Shown here piece by piece: positions 43,957-51,139 of a stretch of 64,000 bases of DNA (position 1 is the stretch's first letter; the number at the start of each line of letters is the position of its first letter). A program made the translations under genes and the position numbers. Below the pieces are notes generated by a model that was not told where the DNA came from, ran no database searches, and saw only the letters and a program-made list of their open reading frames with translations. This DNA is from JAOUEA01 sp963810945 (GTDB lineage Bacteria; Actinomycetota; UBA4738; HRBIN12), in the NCBI GenBank assembly GCA_963810945.1, contig CAWEPI010000004.1, positions 1,364,001 through 1,428,000 of the forward strand, written 5' to 3'.

Positions 43957-44819
43957 TCGGAGGCCTCACGCTCATCCTCGAGCGCGTGCGCCCCCGCGAG
44001 CAGCCGACGACCGCGCAGGTCGTACCAGTAGCCCGACGGCAGGGAGTGCAGCACCGCGCCCGAGACCATGAGCGGTTTATACCCCTTCCCGCGATATGCG
44101 TCCGTCTTGACGTGGGCGCCGTCGACGATCGTCACGGCCCCCCGCCCGATCACGTGCAGCGTCTGGTCCGCGAACACGATGGCGCAGGTGTCCTCGTCGA
44201 TCCCCAGCCCGAGGAGCGAGGGGGACTGGGCCACGAGCGCGAGCAATCGGCCGATGCGCCCGCGTTCACCGAAGTGCTGGTCGATGACCAATCCCTGCAG
44301 GACCCCCAGCCCGGCCGAGAGCTGGACCATGCGGTTCTTGGGGGTCGGGCCGGCGTTGCCGAACGCGACCATGTGGCTGGCCATGGCGCTCGCGCCGGCC
44401 GACGTGCCCGCGATCACCGCGCCGCGGTCGTGCGCCAGGAAGAGGGCGTCACCGAGCTTGGTGCCCGCCACCACCTGCGTGAGGCGCGACTGATTGCCGC
44501 CGGTGAGGTAGATCCCCGTCGCCTCGCGCACGACGGCCGCCACCTCGGGGTCGTCCGCCTCCTCACGCTCCTCCGGCCGGACGCCGATCACCTCGCCGAT
44601 CCCCAGACCCGTGAAGAGGTCGTGGTACATCGCGGTGGCCTGATCGCCGAGCGACGACGCGGTCGAGATCACCACGACCCTCCCCGCTTCACCCTCCGCG
44701 AACTTCGCGAACCGGGAGAGGATCACCTTGTCGCGGAGCTTGTCCTCGGCGCCCCCGATCACCATGACGGGACCGGCCGTGAGACCCGCGAGCGCGTGGA
44801 GGGAGGCCGCGTCCGTCAT
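43953..44819 (-). CDS. cphB: Cyanophycinase
   Basis: 288 residues, family S51. Cyanophycinase cuts cyanophycin into beta-Asp-Arg dipeptides. The nucleophile Ser140 is in VIAGTSAGASAM; VMVIGGAEDKLRDK opens the fold, GIYLTGGNQSRL is the glycine-rich turn, and LVIDQHFGERGRIGRLL and GLGIDEDTCAIV are typical of CphB rather than peptidase E. First gene of a run cphB-cphA-dksA-like-mmpL-pgi. TACACT 6 nt upstream of ATG 44819 suggests a leaderless start. No signal peptide, so intracellular breakdown. Confidence 0.94.
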   Translation of the reverse strand: MTDAASLHALAGLTAGPVMVIGGAEDKLRDKVILSRFAKFAEGEAGRVVVISTASSLGDQATAMYHDLFTGLGIGEVIGVRPEEREEADDPEVAAVVREATGIYLTGGNQSRLTQVVAGTKLGDALFLAHDRGAVIAGTSAGASAMASHMVAFGNAGPTPKNRMVQLSAGLGVLQGLVIDQHFGERGRIGRLLALVAQSPSLLGLGIDEDTCAIVFADQTLHVIGRGAVTIVDGAHVKTDAYRGKGYKPLMVSGAVLHSLPSGYWYDLRGRRLLAGAHALEDEREASE

Positions 44820-44825
44820 GCGCGC

Positions 44826-44831
44826 AGTGTA
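44826..44831 (-). promoter_or_regulatory. Leaderless -10 box for the cphB-cphA operon
   Basis: TACACT on the minus strand ends 6 nt before ATG 44819; no ribosome binding site in the gap. Confidence 0.45.
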
Positions 44832-44917
44832 GCGGGCGCGTGGTCCGCGCCCGGGAGCCGATCGGCCCGGGCGCCGCGTCGCAGAGGACCCGCGCGCCGC
44901 ACGGTACCCTCCGCGTG

Positions 44918-44959
44918 GTGGCATCGCACGACGGAGACCGGGCCGAGGCGGGATCGTGA
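44918..44959 (+). CDS. Possible 13-codon leader peptide before the DNA glycosylase
   Basis: A GTG-started frame (VASHDGDRAEAGS) lies 7 nt after TACCCT (44905-44910), the leaderless layout of this window. Its TGA overlaps the glycosylase GTG as GTGA, as for coupled genes. It may be a coupled leader peptide, or the true N terminus of the glycosylase cut off by one base error. No homology can be claimed for so short a peptide. Confidence 0.3.
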   Translation: MASHDGDRAEAGS

Positions 44960-45873
44960 CCGAGATCCAACTCAGGCTGCTCGGTCCGGGTGGCGAGCCG
45001 GTGGATCTGGCGCGCACCCTCAACTCTCACGGGTTCGCCGACCTGTCGCCTACGCGGCTGGCGCCGGCCGATGCGACCCTGGAGACCACCCTGCGCGTGC
45101 CCGGCGGTCGACCGAGGCGCGTCCGGATCGCTCCCGGGCGCCCGGGACGAGCCGGGGTCGAGATCCTGGGGCCCGCCGCGGGGCCGCGGGTGCGCGGCGC
45201 GGTCGAGCACGCGGTCCGCCACGTGCTCCGTCTCGATCAGGACCTCTCGGGGTTCTATGCGCAGGCTGCCGAAGACCCCGATCTGTCCTGGGTGGCCGAG
45301 GGGGCCGGCCGGATGCTGCGCAGCGCGTCCGTCTACGAGGACGTGGTGAAGACGATCTGCACGACGAACTGCGCGTGGAGCGCGACGGTCCGGATGGTGG
45401 ACGCCTTGGTCACGCACCTCGGGGAACCGGCGCTCGGCGTGAAGGCCCCGCTCACCCATGCGTTCCCGACGGCGGAGGCGATGGCCTCCGTGCCCGAGGC
45501 GTTCTACAGGGAAACGGTGCGCGCCGGGTATCGGGGCACCTACCTCGCGGCGCTCGCCCGCGACGTCGCCGAGGGGACGCTGGACCTGGAGGCGCTCGGC
45601 TCCGCGACGCCCGAGGATCTCTCCGACGACGATCTCGAGGCGCGGCTGCTCGCACTGCCGGGCGTCGGGCCGTACGCAGCGGCGCACATCATGATGACGA
45701 TCGGGAGGGACTCCCGACTGATCCTCGACAGCTGGACGCGTCCCACGTACGCGCGGTTGGCCGGGCGAACCAAGCCCGTGGCCGATGCCACGATCAGGCG
45801 GCGGTTCCGACGATACGGCCCGCAGGCCGGATTGGCGTTCTGGCTCTTCGTGACGCGCGACTGGCTCGACTGA
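44956..45873 (+). CDS. HhH-GPD DNA glycosylase (AlkA/3-methyladenine type)
   Basis: 305 residues. Base-excision glycosylases of this family remove alkylated or oxidised bases. The N-terminal part (about 1-90) resembles the AlkA_N/OGG_N beta domain; the catalytic part starts near SVYEDVVKTICTTNCAWSATVRMV. The helix-hairpin-helix is LLALPGVGPYAAAHIM, followed by LILDSWTRPTYARL with the conserved Asp. No OGG-type catalytic Lys or [4Fe-4S] cysteines seen, so a monofunctional glycosylase is favoured. GTG 44956 has no strong ribosome binding site; translation may depend on the upstream micro-frame. Confidence 0.82.
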   Translation: MTEIQLRLLGPGGEPVDLARTLNSHGFADLSPTRLAPADATLETTLRVPGGRPRRVRIAPGRPGRAGVEILGPAAGPRVRGAVEHAVRHVLRLDQDLSGFYAQAAEDPDLSWVAEGAGRMLRSASVYEDVVKTICTTNCAWSATVRMVDALVTHLGEPALGVKAPLTHAFPTAEAMASVPEAFYRETVRAGYRGTYLAALARDVAEGTLDLEALGSATPEDLSDDDLEARLLALPGVGPYAAAHIMMTIGRDSRLILDSWTRPTYARLAGRTKPVADATIRRRFRRYGPQAGLAFWLFVTRDWLD

Positions 45874-45884
45874 CGGCGGTCACG

Positions 45885-46010
45885 CCGGCTCAGGACCCCG
45901 CGGCCGGGCGCCGATGACCATGAAGGGTTGCCCCGCACGCAGAGCGGGGGGATACTGCCCGGGGCTCCAACGGGGTCCTCCCGGACGACCTACAGGATCG
46001 AGCGAACGAT
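45885..46010 (+). promoter_or_regulatory. Structured 5' leader of the MgtE-type transporter gene
   Basis: The 149-nt gap before ATG 46023 contains a strong hairpin (CCCCGC, seven-base loop, GCGGGG, near 45932-45950) and a second GC-rich helix around GCCCGGGGCTCC and CCTCCCGG (45958-45988). The ATG has no ribosome binding site close by. A metal-sensing leader is suggested by the downstream gene, but I could not match it to the M-box or any other riboswitch. Confidence 0.3.
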
Positions 46011-46022
46011 GACGGTGCCCTT

Positions 46023-47261
46023 ATGCCTGCGCCCCAGCGCGCACAACGCCTTTGGCGCTACCTCAGCGCGGAGCGTCGCACCCTCACCCAGGGGTTCGTG
46101 GCCCTGTTCATCTCCTCTGGAGGAGATCTCCTAGCGGGACTCGCTCTCAGCTTCATGGATCACCAGCTCAACGAGCTGCCCGGCCTCTTCGTCCTGATCC
46201 CCGCCGCGATCGGGATGCGCGGCAACATCTTCGGCGCCCTCGGCTCCCGGCTGGGCACCGGGATCAACGCTGGGCAGTTCGAGCCGTCGCTGCGCAGACG
46301 CGGGTTCCTCGGTCAGAACGTGCGCGGCGCCTGGTACCTCACCCTGGCCACGTGTTTGTTCCTCGGCCCCGCGGCCCACATCGTCGCCGTCGCCTTCTCG
46401 GGAGAGGCGATGTCGACCGCGGACTTCGTCACGATCTCGATCCTCGGCGGCGTCCTGGGTTCCGCCGTCGTCGGCGCGGCTGCCGTCGTCATCGCGCGGT
46501 GGTCCAACAAGCGGCGCTGGGACCTCGACTCCGTCTCGGCGCCGTTGGTCACGGCGATCGGCGACGTCGCCACCCTCCCGGCCCTCTGGTTGGCGGCCCT
46601 CGTGGTCCAGCACTTCGGCTCGCTGACGCCGTACATCGCCGCCGTCGCCGCCGCCGCCTGCCTGGTCGGCACGGTGCACGGCTGGCGGGAGGACCTGCCC
46701 ACGATCCGCCGGATCGTCCATCAGTCCATGGCCATCCTGTTCATCGCCGGCTTGATCGATCTGCTGGCCGGAACGGTGGTGGACCTCCGGCTGAGCTCGT
46801 TCCTGGCCCTGCCTGCGCTGTTCATCCTGGTTCCGCCGTTCCTCGAGGACACGAACGCGCTCTCCGGCATCTTGTCGTCGCGCATCAACTCGAAGCTGCA
46901 CATCGGTGCGATCGATCCCACCCCGATCCCCCAGACGCTCGCGTGGATCGACATCGCGATCAACTTCGTCTTCGCGGCCTCGGTCTTCTTCATGGTCGGA
47001 CTCTCGGCGCACCTCGTCGCGGTCGGCACGGGCCAGGCGTCCCCCGGCCTCGGGACGATGTTGTCGATCAGCATGATCGCGGGCTTCCTCGCCACGATCA
47101 TCTCCTGCGCGGTGGCGTACTACAGCGCGATCGCGGTGTTCCGATTCGGGTGGGATCCGGACAACTTCAGCATCCCGATCTCCTCCGCGGTGATGGACCT
47201 CGCTGGCACCCTGTGCCTCGTACTGGTTATCCTGCTGCTCGGCGTGACCGCTCATGGATGA
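46023..47261 (+). CDS. MgtE/SLC41-type divalent cation transporter (membrane domains only)
   Basis: 412 residues with about ten membrane helices arranged as two MgtE-type repeats. Each repeat has the motif near FVLIPAAIGMRGNIFGALGSRLGT and, in the second, FILVPPFLEDTNALSGILSSRINS, resembling the Mg-binding pore segments. Unlike bacterial MgtE there is no N domain or CBS pair, so its gating must come from elsewhere; the next gene, overlapping by 8 nt, encodes a soluble duplicated PhoU/RCK_C protein that may fill that role. Two half-domains in one chain recall the SLC41 eukaryotic layout. Mg2+ or another divalent ion is likely. Confidence 0.85.
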   Translation: MPAPQRAQRLWRYLSAERRTLTQGFVALFISSGGDLLAGLALSFMDHQLNELPGLFVLIPAAIGMRGNIFGALGSRLGTGINAGQFEPSLRRRGFLGQNVRGAWYLTLATCLFLGPAAHIVAVAFSGEAMSTADFVTISILGGVLGSAVVGAAAVVIARWSNKRRWDLDSVSAPLVTAIGDVATLPALWLAALVVQHFGSLTPYIAAVAAAACLVGTVHGWREDLPTIRRIVHQSMAILFIAGLIDLLAGTVVDLRLSSFLALPALFILVPPFLEDTNALSGILSSRINSKLHIGAIDPTPIPQTLAWIDIAINFVFAASVFFMVGLSAHLVAVGTGQASPGLGTMLSISMIAGFLATIISCAVAYYSAIAVFRFGWDPDNFSIPISSAVMDLAGTLCLVLVILLLGVTAHG

Positions 47262-48444
47262 ACAACCCAAGAACGTCAAAGAGCTCCTCGTGGAATTGAA
47301 GGACGCGTCGGAGCTCATGGTCGACCTCGCCTACGCGGCCGTGTTCTTCAACGAGGAGAAGCTCGCCCGCGAGGTGGGCCGCCTCGAGGAACGCATGAGC
47401 GCCCACCTCCGGAAACTGCGGATCATGGCGATGCTGTCGGCGCGCTCGCCCGAGGACGCCGAGGGGATGGCGGGCGTGCTCTGGATCGCGGACGCGATCG
47501 AGCAGATCGGCGATGCCGCATCCGACATCGCGCGCGTGGTCGCGGCCCGCCTCGGCATCCCCGACGCGCTCCGCCGGGATCTGCGTCACGCCGACGAGAT
47601 GACCGCCCGGGTGAAGGTGCGGGATCAGGCGCCGGCAGCGGGCCAATCCCTGCGCGAGCTGTCCTTGCCCACCGAGACGGGCATGTGGGTGATGGCGATC
47701 CGCAGCGGTCTCGACTGGGAGTTCGACCCGGGACCCGAGGACGTCATCACCGTCGGCGACGTGCTGCTGATCCGCGGGCCCGAAGAGGGCGTGAACCTGG
47801 TGCGCGAACTCGCCGGCGCCCCTGCGATGCCCACGGCACCCGAGGACGACACCCCGGCGCTTTCGGAGCTGGATCGTGCGGTGGACATCCTCGTGGAACT
47901 CAAGGACCTGGCGGAGGCCGCGGTGGGCCTCGCGTACTCGTCCCTGCTGTTCAACAACCGCGCCCTCGCGGCTGAGGTCGGCGCGCTCGAGGCACGCAGC
48001 GATCAGCTCCACGACGAACTCGAGTCCTGGGTGTTGCGTGCGGCGCCGGAGGCGCGCGATCCCGACGAGCTCCGGGGCCTCCTGCGGCTGGCGAGCGCCA
48101 GCGAGTACGTCTGCGACGCCGCCCGCGACATGACGTGGTACGTGGAGCACGGCGAGCCGCTGCATCCGGTGGTGCAGATGGCGCTGGAGGAGACCGAGGA
48201 GACGAGCGCGGAGACCATGGTGCAACCGGGCTCCCGCGCCTCCGGGCACACGCTCAAGGAACTCCAGATCGAGACCGAGACGGGCATGTTCGTGCTGGCC
48301 GTCCAGCGAGGCGCCCGATGGATCTATCGGCCGCGCGGCACGTTCACGCTGCAGGAGGGCGACCGCCTGATCTCGGTCGGGCCGGAGGAGGGCGAGGAGG
48401 AGCTCTGGGAGCTCACCGGCGCTCCGCTCGTGGCCGAGAGCTGA
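47254..48444 (+). CDS. Duplicated PhoU-like plus RCK_C (TrkA-C) regulatory protein
   Basis: 396 residues built as two copies of the same two-domain unit. Copy 1: PhoU-like helices (about 8-125, VKELLVELKDASELMVDLAY...) then RCK_C (about 130-190, LRELSLPTETGMWVMAIRSG). Copy 2: PhoU-like (about 208-330, DRAVDILVELKDLAEAAVGLAY...) then RCK_C (about 330-392, LKELQIETETGMFVLAVQRG). RCK_C domains bind ligands on potassium channels and transporters; PhoU-like helices bind metal-phosphate systems. No membrane segment. The 8-nt overlap with the transporter gene argues for one complex, with this protein as the cytoplasmic gate or sensor. No Rossmann RCK_N domain is present. Confidence 0.85.
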   Translation: MDEQPKNVKELLVELKDASELMVDLAYAAVFFNEEKLAREVGRLEERMSAHLRKLRIMAMLSARSPEDAEGMAGVLWIADAIEQIGDAASDIARVVAARLGIPDALRRDLRHADEMTARVKVRDQAPAAGQSLRELSLPTETGMWVMAIRSGLDWEFDPGPEDVITVGDVLLIRGPEEGVNLVRELAGAPAMPTAPEDDTPALSELDRAVDILVELKDLAEAAVGLAYSSLLFNNRALAAEVGALEARSDQLHDELESWVLRAAPEARDPDELRGLLRLASASEYVCDAARDMTWYVEHGEPLHPVVQMALEETEETSAETMVQPGSRASGHTLKELQIETETGMFVLAVQRGARWIYRPRGTFTLQEGDRLISVGPEEGEEELWELTGAPLVAES

Positions 48445-48460
48445 GGCCCGGCCCCGGTCC

Positions 48461-48489
48461 TTGTACCGACCCGGTTCCTGACCTAGCCT
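48461..48489 (+). promoter_or_regulatory. Complete leaderless promoter for the Lrp-domain gene
   Basis: TTGTAC (48461-48466), a 17-nt spacer, TAGCCT (48484-48489), then 7 nt to ATG 48497. The best-formed promoter in the window; the mRNA would begin at or next to the start codon. Confidence 0.6.
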
Positions 48490-48496
48490 GCCGCGC

Positions 48497-49048
48497 ATGG
48501 ACGCCTACGTCTACGTGCGGATCCGGCCCGGGAGCATGACCTCCGTGCTCACCGGGCTCGCGACGAAGAGCAACGTCCGTCGGGCGATCGCCGTGGTCGG
48601 CGACTGGGACATCCTGGTGCACGTGGACGGGGCCGACCTCGCGACGCTCGCCGCCACCGTGCTCTCGGAGATCCACCACGTCGACGGGGTCGTGCGCACC
48701 CTGACGACGCCGGTGGTGCCCCCGGATCGGGTCGGGATCGGTGGGTGGGGCGAGCCGCAGGCACCCGCGATCATCGGCGACGCGTGCTACGTCCACATCA
48801 AAGCCGCCGCGGGAGCCGCCGGCGGGCTCGCGGAGCGCCTGAGCGAGATGTCCGACGTGAGCGGCGTGGCGGTGCTCGGCGGCGGATTCGACCTGATGGC
48901 GTGCGTGGCGCATCCATGGGAGGTCGCCAGCGGCATCATCCTGGAGCAGATCCACGCCCTGCCGGGGATCGTCGCCACGAGCACCCTCGTCTCCATCGTC
49001 TACGAGGAGCCGGAAGAGGACCGCGACCAGTTCTCGACCTGGTCCTAG
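48497..49048 (+). CDS. Tandem Lrp/AsnC ligand-binding domain protein without DNA-binding domain
   Basis: 183 residues with two RAM (Lrp/AsnC ligand-binding) units: about 1-78 (MDAYVYVRIRPG, GDWDILVHVDG, IHHVDGVVRTLTTPV) and about 92-170 (ACYVHIKAAAG, GGFDLMACVAHP, IHALPGIVATSTLVSI). There is no helix-turn-helix, so it cannot bind DNA like Lrp; stand-alone RAM proteins are thought to bind amino acids and to modulate partners. The gene has its own promoter and overlaps the convergent ispH gene by 4 nt. Ligand unknown. Confidence 0.85.
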   Translation: MDAYVYVRIRPGSMTSVLTGLATKSNVRRAIAVVGDWDILVHVDGADLATLAATVLSEIHHVDGVVRTLTTPVVPPDRVGIGGWGEPQAPAIIGDACYVHIKAAAGAAGGLAERLSEMSDVSGVAVLGGGFDLMACVAHPWEVASGIILEQIHALPGIVATSTLVSIVYEEPEEDRDQFSTWS

Positions 49049-49995
49049 CCTCCCTGGGCGTGGGGGAGTCGGCGCACGCCGGCGGGCAGGGAGAACTTCA
49101 CGTGTTCCTCGATGAGCGTGACCTCCTCCACGTCGCCGAAGCCCTGGGCGGCGAGCCAGGACACCATCCGGTGCACCAGCCACTCGGGCGCCGATGCGCC
49201 CGACGTCAGCCCCACCGTTGAGGCGCCCCGTAGCCACGCCGGATCCACGGACGCCTCGTCGTCCACCAGGTGCGCCGGCGTCCCCAGCTCCCGCGAGAGC
49301 TCGGCGAGCCGGTTGGAGTTGGAGGAGTTCTGGGAGCCGATCACGAGCACGACGTCCGATCGGGGCGCGATCACCTTCACCGCGTCCTGGCGGTTCTGCG
49401 TCGCGTAGCAGATGTCGTCGCGGGGCGGCCCCTGGATCGCCGGGAAGCGCTCCTGCAGGATCCGCACGATCTCGTTCGTCTCGTCGACGGACAGCGTCGT
49501 TTGGGTGAGGTAGCTGAGGTTCCCCGGGTCGGGGACCTCCACCCGTCGTGCCTCCTCGGGCGACTGCACCAAGATCGTGCGATCGGGGGCTTGCCCGGTG
49601 GTGCCCACGACCTCCTCGTGCCCGGCGTGGCCGATCAACACGATCGTCCGACCGTGCTGGGCGAAGCGTCGTGCCTCGACGTGAACCTTGGTGACGAGGG
49701 GGCACGTGGCGTCGATCACCTCGAGGTGACGGCCCTCCGCGTTCGCGTAGACCTCGGGGGCCACGCCGTGGGCCGACAGGACGACGGGCGCGCCCTCGGG
49801 CACCTCCGTCTCCTCCTCCACGAAGACCGCGCCCTTCGCCTCGAGATCGTGGACGACGTGGAGGTTGTGCACGATCTGCTTGCGGACGTAGACCGGCGCG
49901 CCGTGCTGGGCGAGCGCGCGCTCGACCGCGTCGACCGCGCGCTCGACCCCGGCGCAGTACCCACGCGGGGCAGCGAGGAGGACGCGACCGGTCAT
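49045..49995 (-). CDS. ispH: 4-hydroxy-3-methylbut-2-enyl diphosphate reductase
   Basis: 316 residues; last enzyme of the MEP isoprenoid pathway, giving IPP and DMAPP from HMBPP. The three [4Fe-4S] cysteines are in place: Cys14 (RGYCAGVERA), Cys98 (VIDATCPLVTK) and Cys196 (DDICYATQNRQ). The substrate-contact motifs SAHGV, IGHAGHEEVVGTTG, QTTLS, SQNSSNSNRL and TSGASAPEWLV are conserved. TACGAT 6 nt before ATG 49995 suggests a leaderless transcript. No other MEP genes are in the window. Confidence 0.97.
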   Translation of the reverse strand: MTGRVLLAAPRGYCAGVERAVDAVERALAQHGAPVYVRKQIVHNLHVVHDLEAKGAVFVEEETEVPEGAPVVLSAHGVAPEVYANAEGRHLEVIDATCPLVTKVHVEARRFAQHGRTIVLIGHAGHEEVVGTTGQAPDRTILVQSPEEARRVEVPDPGNLSYLTQTTLSVDETNEIVRILQERFPAIQGPPRDDICYATQNRQDAVKVIAPRSDVVLVIGSQNSSNSNRLAELSRELGTPAHLVDDEASVDPAWLRGASTVGLTSGASAPEWLVHRMVSWLAAQGFGDVEEVTLIEEHVKFSLPAGVRRLPHAQGG

Positions 49996-50001
49996 GCCCC
50001 C

Positions 50002-50007
50002 ATCGTA
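50002..50007 (-). promoter_or_regulatory. Leaderless -10 box for ispH
   Basis: TACGAT on the minus strand ends 6 nt before the ispH ATG at 49995, without a ribosome binding site between. Confidence 0.4.
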
Positions 50008-50059
50008 TCGGGGCCGGTGCGTCGCCGGTGCCCCGTCACGGAACCGTCACATCCCAGGG

Positions 50060-50089
50060 TTGTCGAAACCTCGACCCCGGCTTTAGGGT
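50060..50089 (+). promoter_or_regulatory. Promoter of the lysozyme-like gene
   Basis: TTGTCG (50060-50065), an 18-nt spacer, TAGGGT (50084-50089). Transcription would start near 50096 and give a leader of about 270 nt, unusual here, where most genes look leaderless. Confidence 0.45.
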
Positions 50090-50095
50090 CGTCGT

Positions 50096-50364
50096 GCCCG
50101 CACCGGACCGCTCGGTCCGGCCCTTCCCGCGTGTGACGCACGCTCCCCGCCTTCCCATGGTGGTCGGCGTGCGCCCGTACGCGTGGAGCAGGGGCCGGCG
50201 GTTCGGCGCACAGGCATAGGTCACACGGAGCTGATCGACACCAGGAGGTGATGTCCCCACCCGCGACCTACCGCGGGGCGGCACGGATCGTGGACGAAGG
50301 TCGTCCGTCCGAGCCACCCGAGCGCAGCGGCCAGCTGCGGCTCACCGCGAGGGTGAAGCCCTAT
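50096..50364 (+). promoter_or_regulatory. Long structured 5' leader of the lysozyme-like gene
   Basis: No gene is seen between 49996 and 50364. The inferred leader holds a perfect hairpin (CCGGACC, loop GCTC, GGTCCGG, 50103-50120), a second (GCGTG / CACGC, 50129-50143) and further GC-rich pairs. A consensus AGGAGGTG at 50243-50250 sits directly against ATG 50251, too close to act as its ribosome binding site. Actinobacterial cell-wall hydrolase genes often carry c-di-AMP (ydaO) riboswitches in such leaders, but the conserved ydaO segments were not found in order, so the class is left open. Confidence 0.35.
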
Positions 50365-50805
50365 ATGTCCCGAGACAAGTCGATGCGCCACAACCTCCCC
50401 GTGGCGCTGTTCGTGACCGCGATGCTCCTCCTCGTCCCCGTCGCCTCGGCCATGGCGACCCCGGAGCCGCGGCACAGCCGGGTCCCCGCGAAGATCTGCC
50501 CGATCCCGTGGCAGCGCGGTCCCTGGTTCGTCAAGAGGTTGATCCGGTGTGCCGCCGTCCACTACGAGGTGCCGGGCGGCGCGTCCAAGGCGATGTACAT
50601 CGCGGATCGCGAGTCCAACTACCACCCGAGGGCGTACAACGCGTACAGCGGCGCCCTCGGGATCTACCAGCATCTGAGTCGCTACTGGCCCGGCCGCGCC
50701 CAGGCGTACGGCTTCAAGGGCTGGTCGGGGTTCAACGCGCGCGCCAACATCATCGTGACGATGCGGATGGTGAAGAGCGTGGGCTGGTACCCCTGGGGCG
50801 GCTAG
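50365..50805 (+). CDS. Secreted lysozyme/transglycosylase-like protein
   Basis: 146 residues from ATG 50365 (or 140 from ATG 50383). A Sec signal peptide is clear: NLPVALFVTAMLLLVPVASA, cleavage near AMA-TPE. The mature part has a lysozyme-superfamily core: MYIADRESNYHPRAYN, where Glu would be catalytic, then SGALGIYQHLSRYWPGRA and NIIVTMRMVKSVGWYPW. It resembles the small transglycosylase domains of resuscitation-promoting factor-type enzymes but without LysM or other wall-binding parts. Expected to act on peptidoglycan outside the membrane. The long leader implies post-transcriptional control. Confidence 0.78.
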   Translation: MSRDKSMRHNLPVALFVTAMLLLVPVASAMATPEPRHSRVPAKICPIPWQRGPWFVKRLIRCAAVHYEVPGGASKAMYIADRESNYHPRAYNAYSGALGIYQHLSRYWPGRAQAYGFKGWSGFNARANIIVTMRMVKSVGWYPWGG

Positions 50806-50809
50806 CCCG

Positions 50810-51139
50810 CTAGCCGACCGGACCGCCCGGGCGAGGGAACCCCCGCAGCAGCCCTCGCACCTCCTCCAAGGAGGTGGCCACCTCGGTGGCCCCGGGTGCG
50901 TCGCGGTCCGTCACGATCCGCATCCCCGGGAAGCGCTCGCTCACCGTCTCCACGAGCAGCTCGAACGCACCGAACACCACCATCATGTGGGGACGTTCGG
51001 CGGCTACCTGATCCAGGGCGGCGCGCTCCCGCGTGGCGCCCGGCGTGAGCTCCCACTCAGCGGAGACGGTGGCCGCCTTCAGGGCCGCCAGCGCTGCCGG
51101 ATCCTCCGCCACGCACAGGACCTTCACGGCTCGGCACAT
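50810..51139 (-). CDS. Receiver-like (pseudo-receiver) protein
   Basis: 109 residues with a receiver-like alpha/beta alternation (VKVLCVAEDPAALAALKAA, MMVVFGAF, MRIVTDRDAPGA), but the position of the phospho-acceptor Asp after the third strand (MMVVFGAF) carries no Asp, and the acidic pocket is reduced to one ED pair. It is therefore unlikely to be phosphorylated. Its ATG directly follows the corA stop (TAG then ATG), so the two genes are co-translated. Role unknown; a possible partner of the CorA cytoplasmic domain is speculation. Confidence 0.55.
   Translation of the reverse strand: MCRAVKVLCVAEDPAALAALKAATVSAEWELTPGATRERAALDQVAAERPHMMVVFGAFELLVETVSERFPGMRIVTDRDAPGATEVATSLEEVRGLLRGFPRPGGPVG

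Noticed and set aside
45885..46010. M-box magnesium riboswitch
   Set aside because: A CTGCCC segment is present, but the other conserved M-box parts could not be aligned.
50243..50253. Start of the lysozyme-like gene at ATG 50251 because of AGGAGGTG
   Set aside because: The purine run touches the ATG, so the spacing is wrong, and the resulting 38-residue extension would put the signal peptide in the middle of the protein.
50096..50364. ydaO (c-di-AMP) riboswitch
   Set aside because: The gene context fits, but the conserved segments could not be found in the right order by eye. Kept only as an unassigned leader.
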